A stretch of 64,000 nucleotides of DNA from Acidobacteriota bacterium (GTDB taxonomy: Bacteria > Acidobacteriota > Blastocatellia > UBA7656). Position 1 is the first letter of the stretch, and every line of letters begins with the position of its first letter. Of the stretch, positions 63,400 through 64,000 are shown piece by piece. The stretch covers positions 124,001 to 188,000 of the forward strand of contig JBFMDH010000011.1 in assembly GCA_040754075.1 (NCBI GenBank). The letters run 5' to 3'. The notes under the pieces are model-generated. The model was not told the origin of the DNA. It searched no databases and was given only the letters and a program-made list of their open reading frames with translations. Both the position numbers and the translations under genes were made by a program.

Positions 63400-64000
63400 A
63401 TGAAATCAACTGTTCGGCTGTTTAGCTGCACGCTCATACTGGCAATTCTGGTCTCCCCCATTCATTCGTTTGCGCAACAGATTGACCCGGTATTTGAACC
63501 CTTCCTCAAACGCCTCGGCGATGGATTATCACTCAGTAGCGAACAAGCTCTGCAAGTGCGCGAAGCGTTTATGAAGCACCTTCCGAAAATTACGGAATTG
63601 CAACAACGCGCCCGCAAAACGCCATATTCGCAGCAACTCTTTAATGATGCGCAAAAAGAGCAGAGCGAATTTCGCGAAGAACTGGCGGCGCTTTTAACCG
63701 AAGAGCAAAAAGCCAAACTGCCACGCGCCAATCTGCAATTGCCGATTCCCTTGCCGCCGCCGGTCGTGCTCATCGACATCGCGCCGCGTCTGCGTTCATC
63801 AACCTCGACCGCCGCGCTGGCAACCGGCGAATCGTTGATTGCAACCGGCGCGACATCAGCTAAAAGCGTACGCCTCAGCGAAGAGCAAAAAATCCTGCAT
63901 ATCCTGAATCGCGCAACTTTTGGCGCGCGTCCCGGCGACATTGAAACTCTCAAAAAAACCGGCATTGATAAATTTATCGAAACCCAACTGCATCCCGAAA
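63400..64000 (+). CDS. DUF1800 domain protein with Spy-like N-terminal region, 3' end cut by the window edge
   Basis: The frame is open from the ATG at 63400 to the right edge (200 codons). AAGGAG stands 5 nt before the ATG. A signal peptide covers residues 1-25 (LFSCTLILAILVSPIHSFA). Next comes a helical region with two LTxxQ-like pieces (LSLSSEQALQVREAF and LLTEEQKAKL), as in periplasmic Spy/CpxP-type proteins. A proline-rich stretch (LPIPLPPPVVLI) leads to the start of DUF1800 (LSEEQKILHILNRATFGARP, GDIETLKKTGIDKFIETQL). DUF1800 proteins are exported, of unknown function, and often precede a DUF1501 gene, which would lie outside the window. Confidence 0.82.
   Translation, partial: MKSTVRLFSCTLILAILVSPIHSFAQQIDPVFEPFLKRLGDGLSLSSEQALQVREAFMKHLPKITELQQRARKTPYSQQLFNDAQKEQSEFREELAALLTEEQKAKLPRANLQLPIPLPPPVVLIDIAPRLRSSTSTAALATGESLIATGATSAKSVRLSEEQKILHILNRATFGARPGDIETLKKTGIDKFIETQLHPE

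Noticed and set aside
63462-63965. A 167-codon minus-strand frame
   Set aside because: Shadow of the DUF1800 gene on the opposite strand; Ser/Cys/Arg-rich without domain.

Overview
The window looks like a chromosomal segment of an Acidobacteriota bacterium, probably of the Solibacter/Blastocatellia kind. The evidence is gene content: eight large FtsX/MacB-type permeases of the acidobacterial duplicated orphan permease (ADOP) type with no ATPase beside them, PadR-type regulators heading two ADOP operons, a TPR-tailed serine/threonine kinase, PQQ-type beta-propellers, DUF1501, DUF1549/1553 and DUF1800 proteins, and a sulfatase. GC content is near one half by eye (not computed). Apart from plsC (1896-2630) and the DUF1800 gene cut by the right edge, every gene reads on the minus strand, so functional order runs from high to low coordinates.

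Left part (1-28080): a secreted beta-helix protein cut by the left edge, plsC, then the ADOP region. One operon reads PadR (16500) followed by five tandem ADOP permeases with junctions of -4 to +33 nt. A second unit couples a secreted FG-GAP/VCBS propeller to a prefix-less ADOP (20468 to 16825). A third reads PadR (28046) and two ADOPs with a different N-terminal prefix. A collapsed ADOP remnant of about 100 bp lies at 16697-16800. Near-identical 97-nt blocks at the 5' ends of three neighbouring permease genes point to recent duplication or gene conversion.

Middle part (28376-51738): bicupin plus small membrane protein, TPR kinase, DinB-like protein, two secreted peptidases (M2 and S15/CocE), an AbiEii-type nucleotidyltransferase pair, an N-terminal cytochrome c/PQQ dehydrogenase, a sulfatase, a PQQ propeller bracketed by two kinase-gene relics, a DUF1549/1553 plus Tat-exported DUF1501 pair, and an M14 carboxypeptidase. 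Most are exported and suit breakdown of peptides, sulfated polymers and other macromolecules.

Right part (52250-64000): an AlkZ-related winged-helix protein, a lipoprotein metallophosphatase, an NTP_transf_5 nucleotidyltransferase, and the most unusual gene of the window: a PqqD (RiPP-recognition) domain fused to an internal Tat-like signal and a 41-residue tail with eight cysteines. Upstream lie a TonB-dependent receptor, a His/Cys-rich small lipoprotein-like protein, a gluzincin-like secreted protein, a secreted hypothetical and an ECF sigma/anti-sigma pair, all in the same direction. Several palindromic or MITE-like repeats sit in the intergenic gaps. No rRNA, tRNA, CRISPR array, intact insertion sequence or prophage was seen.
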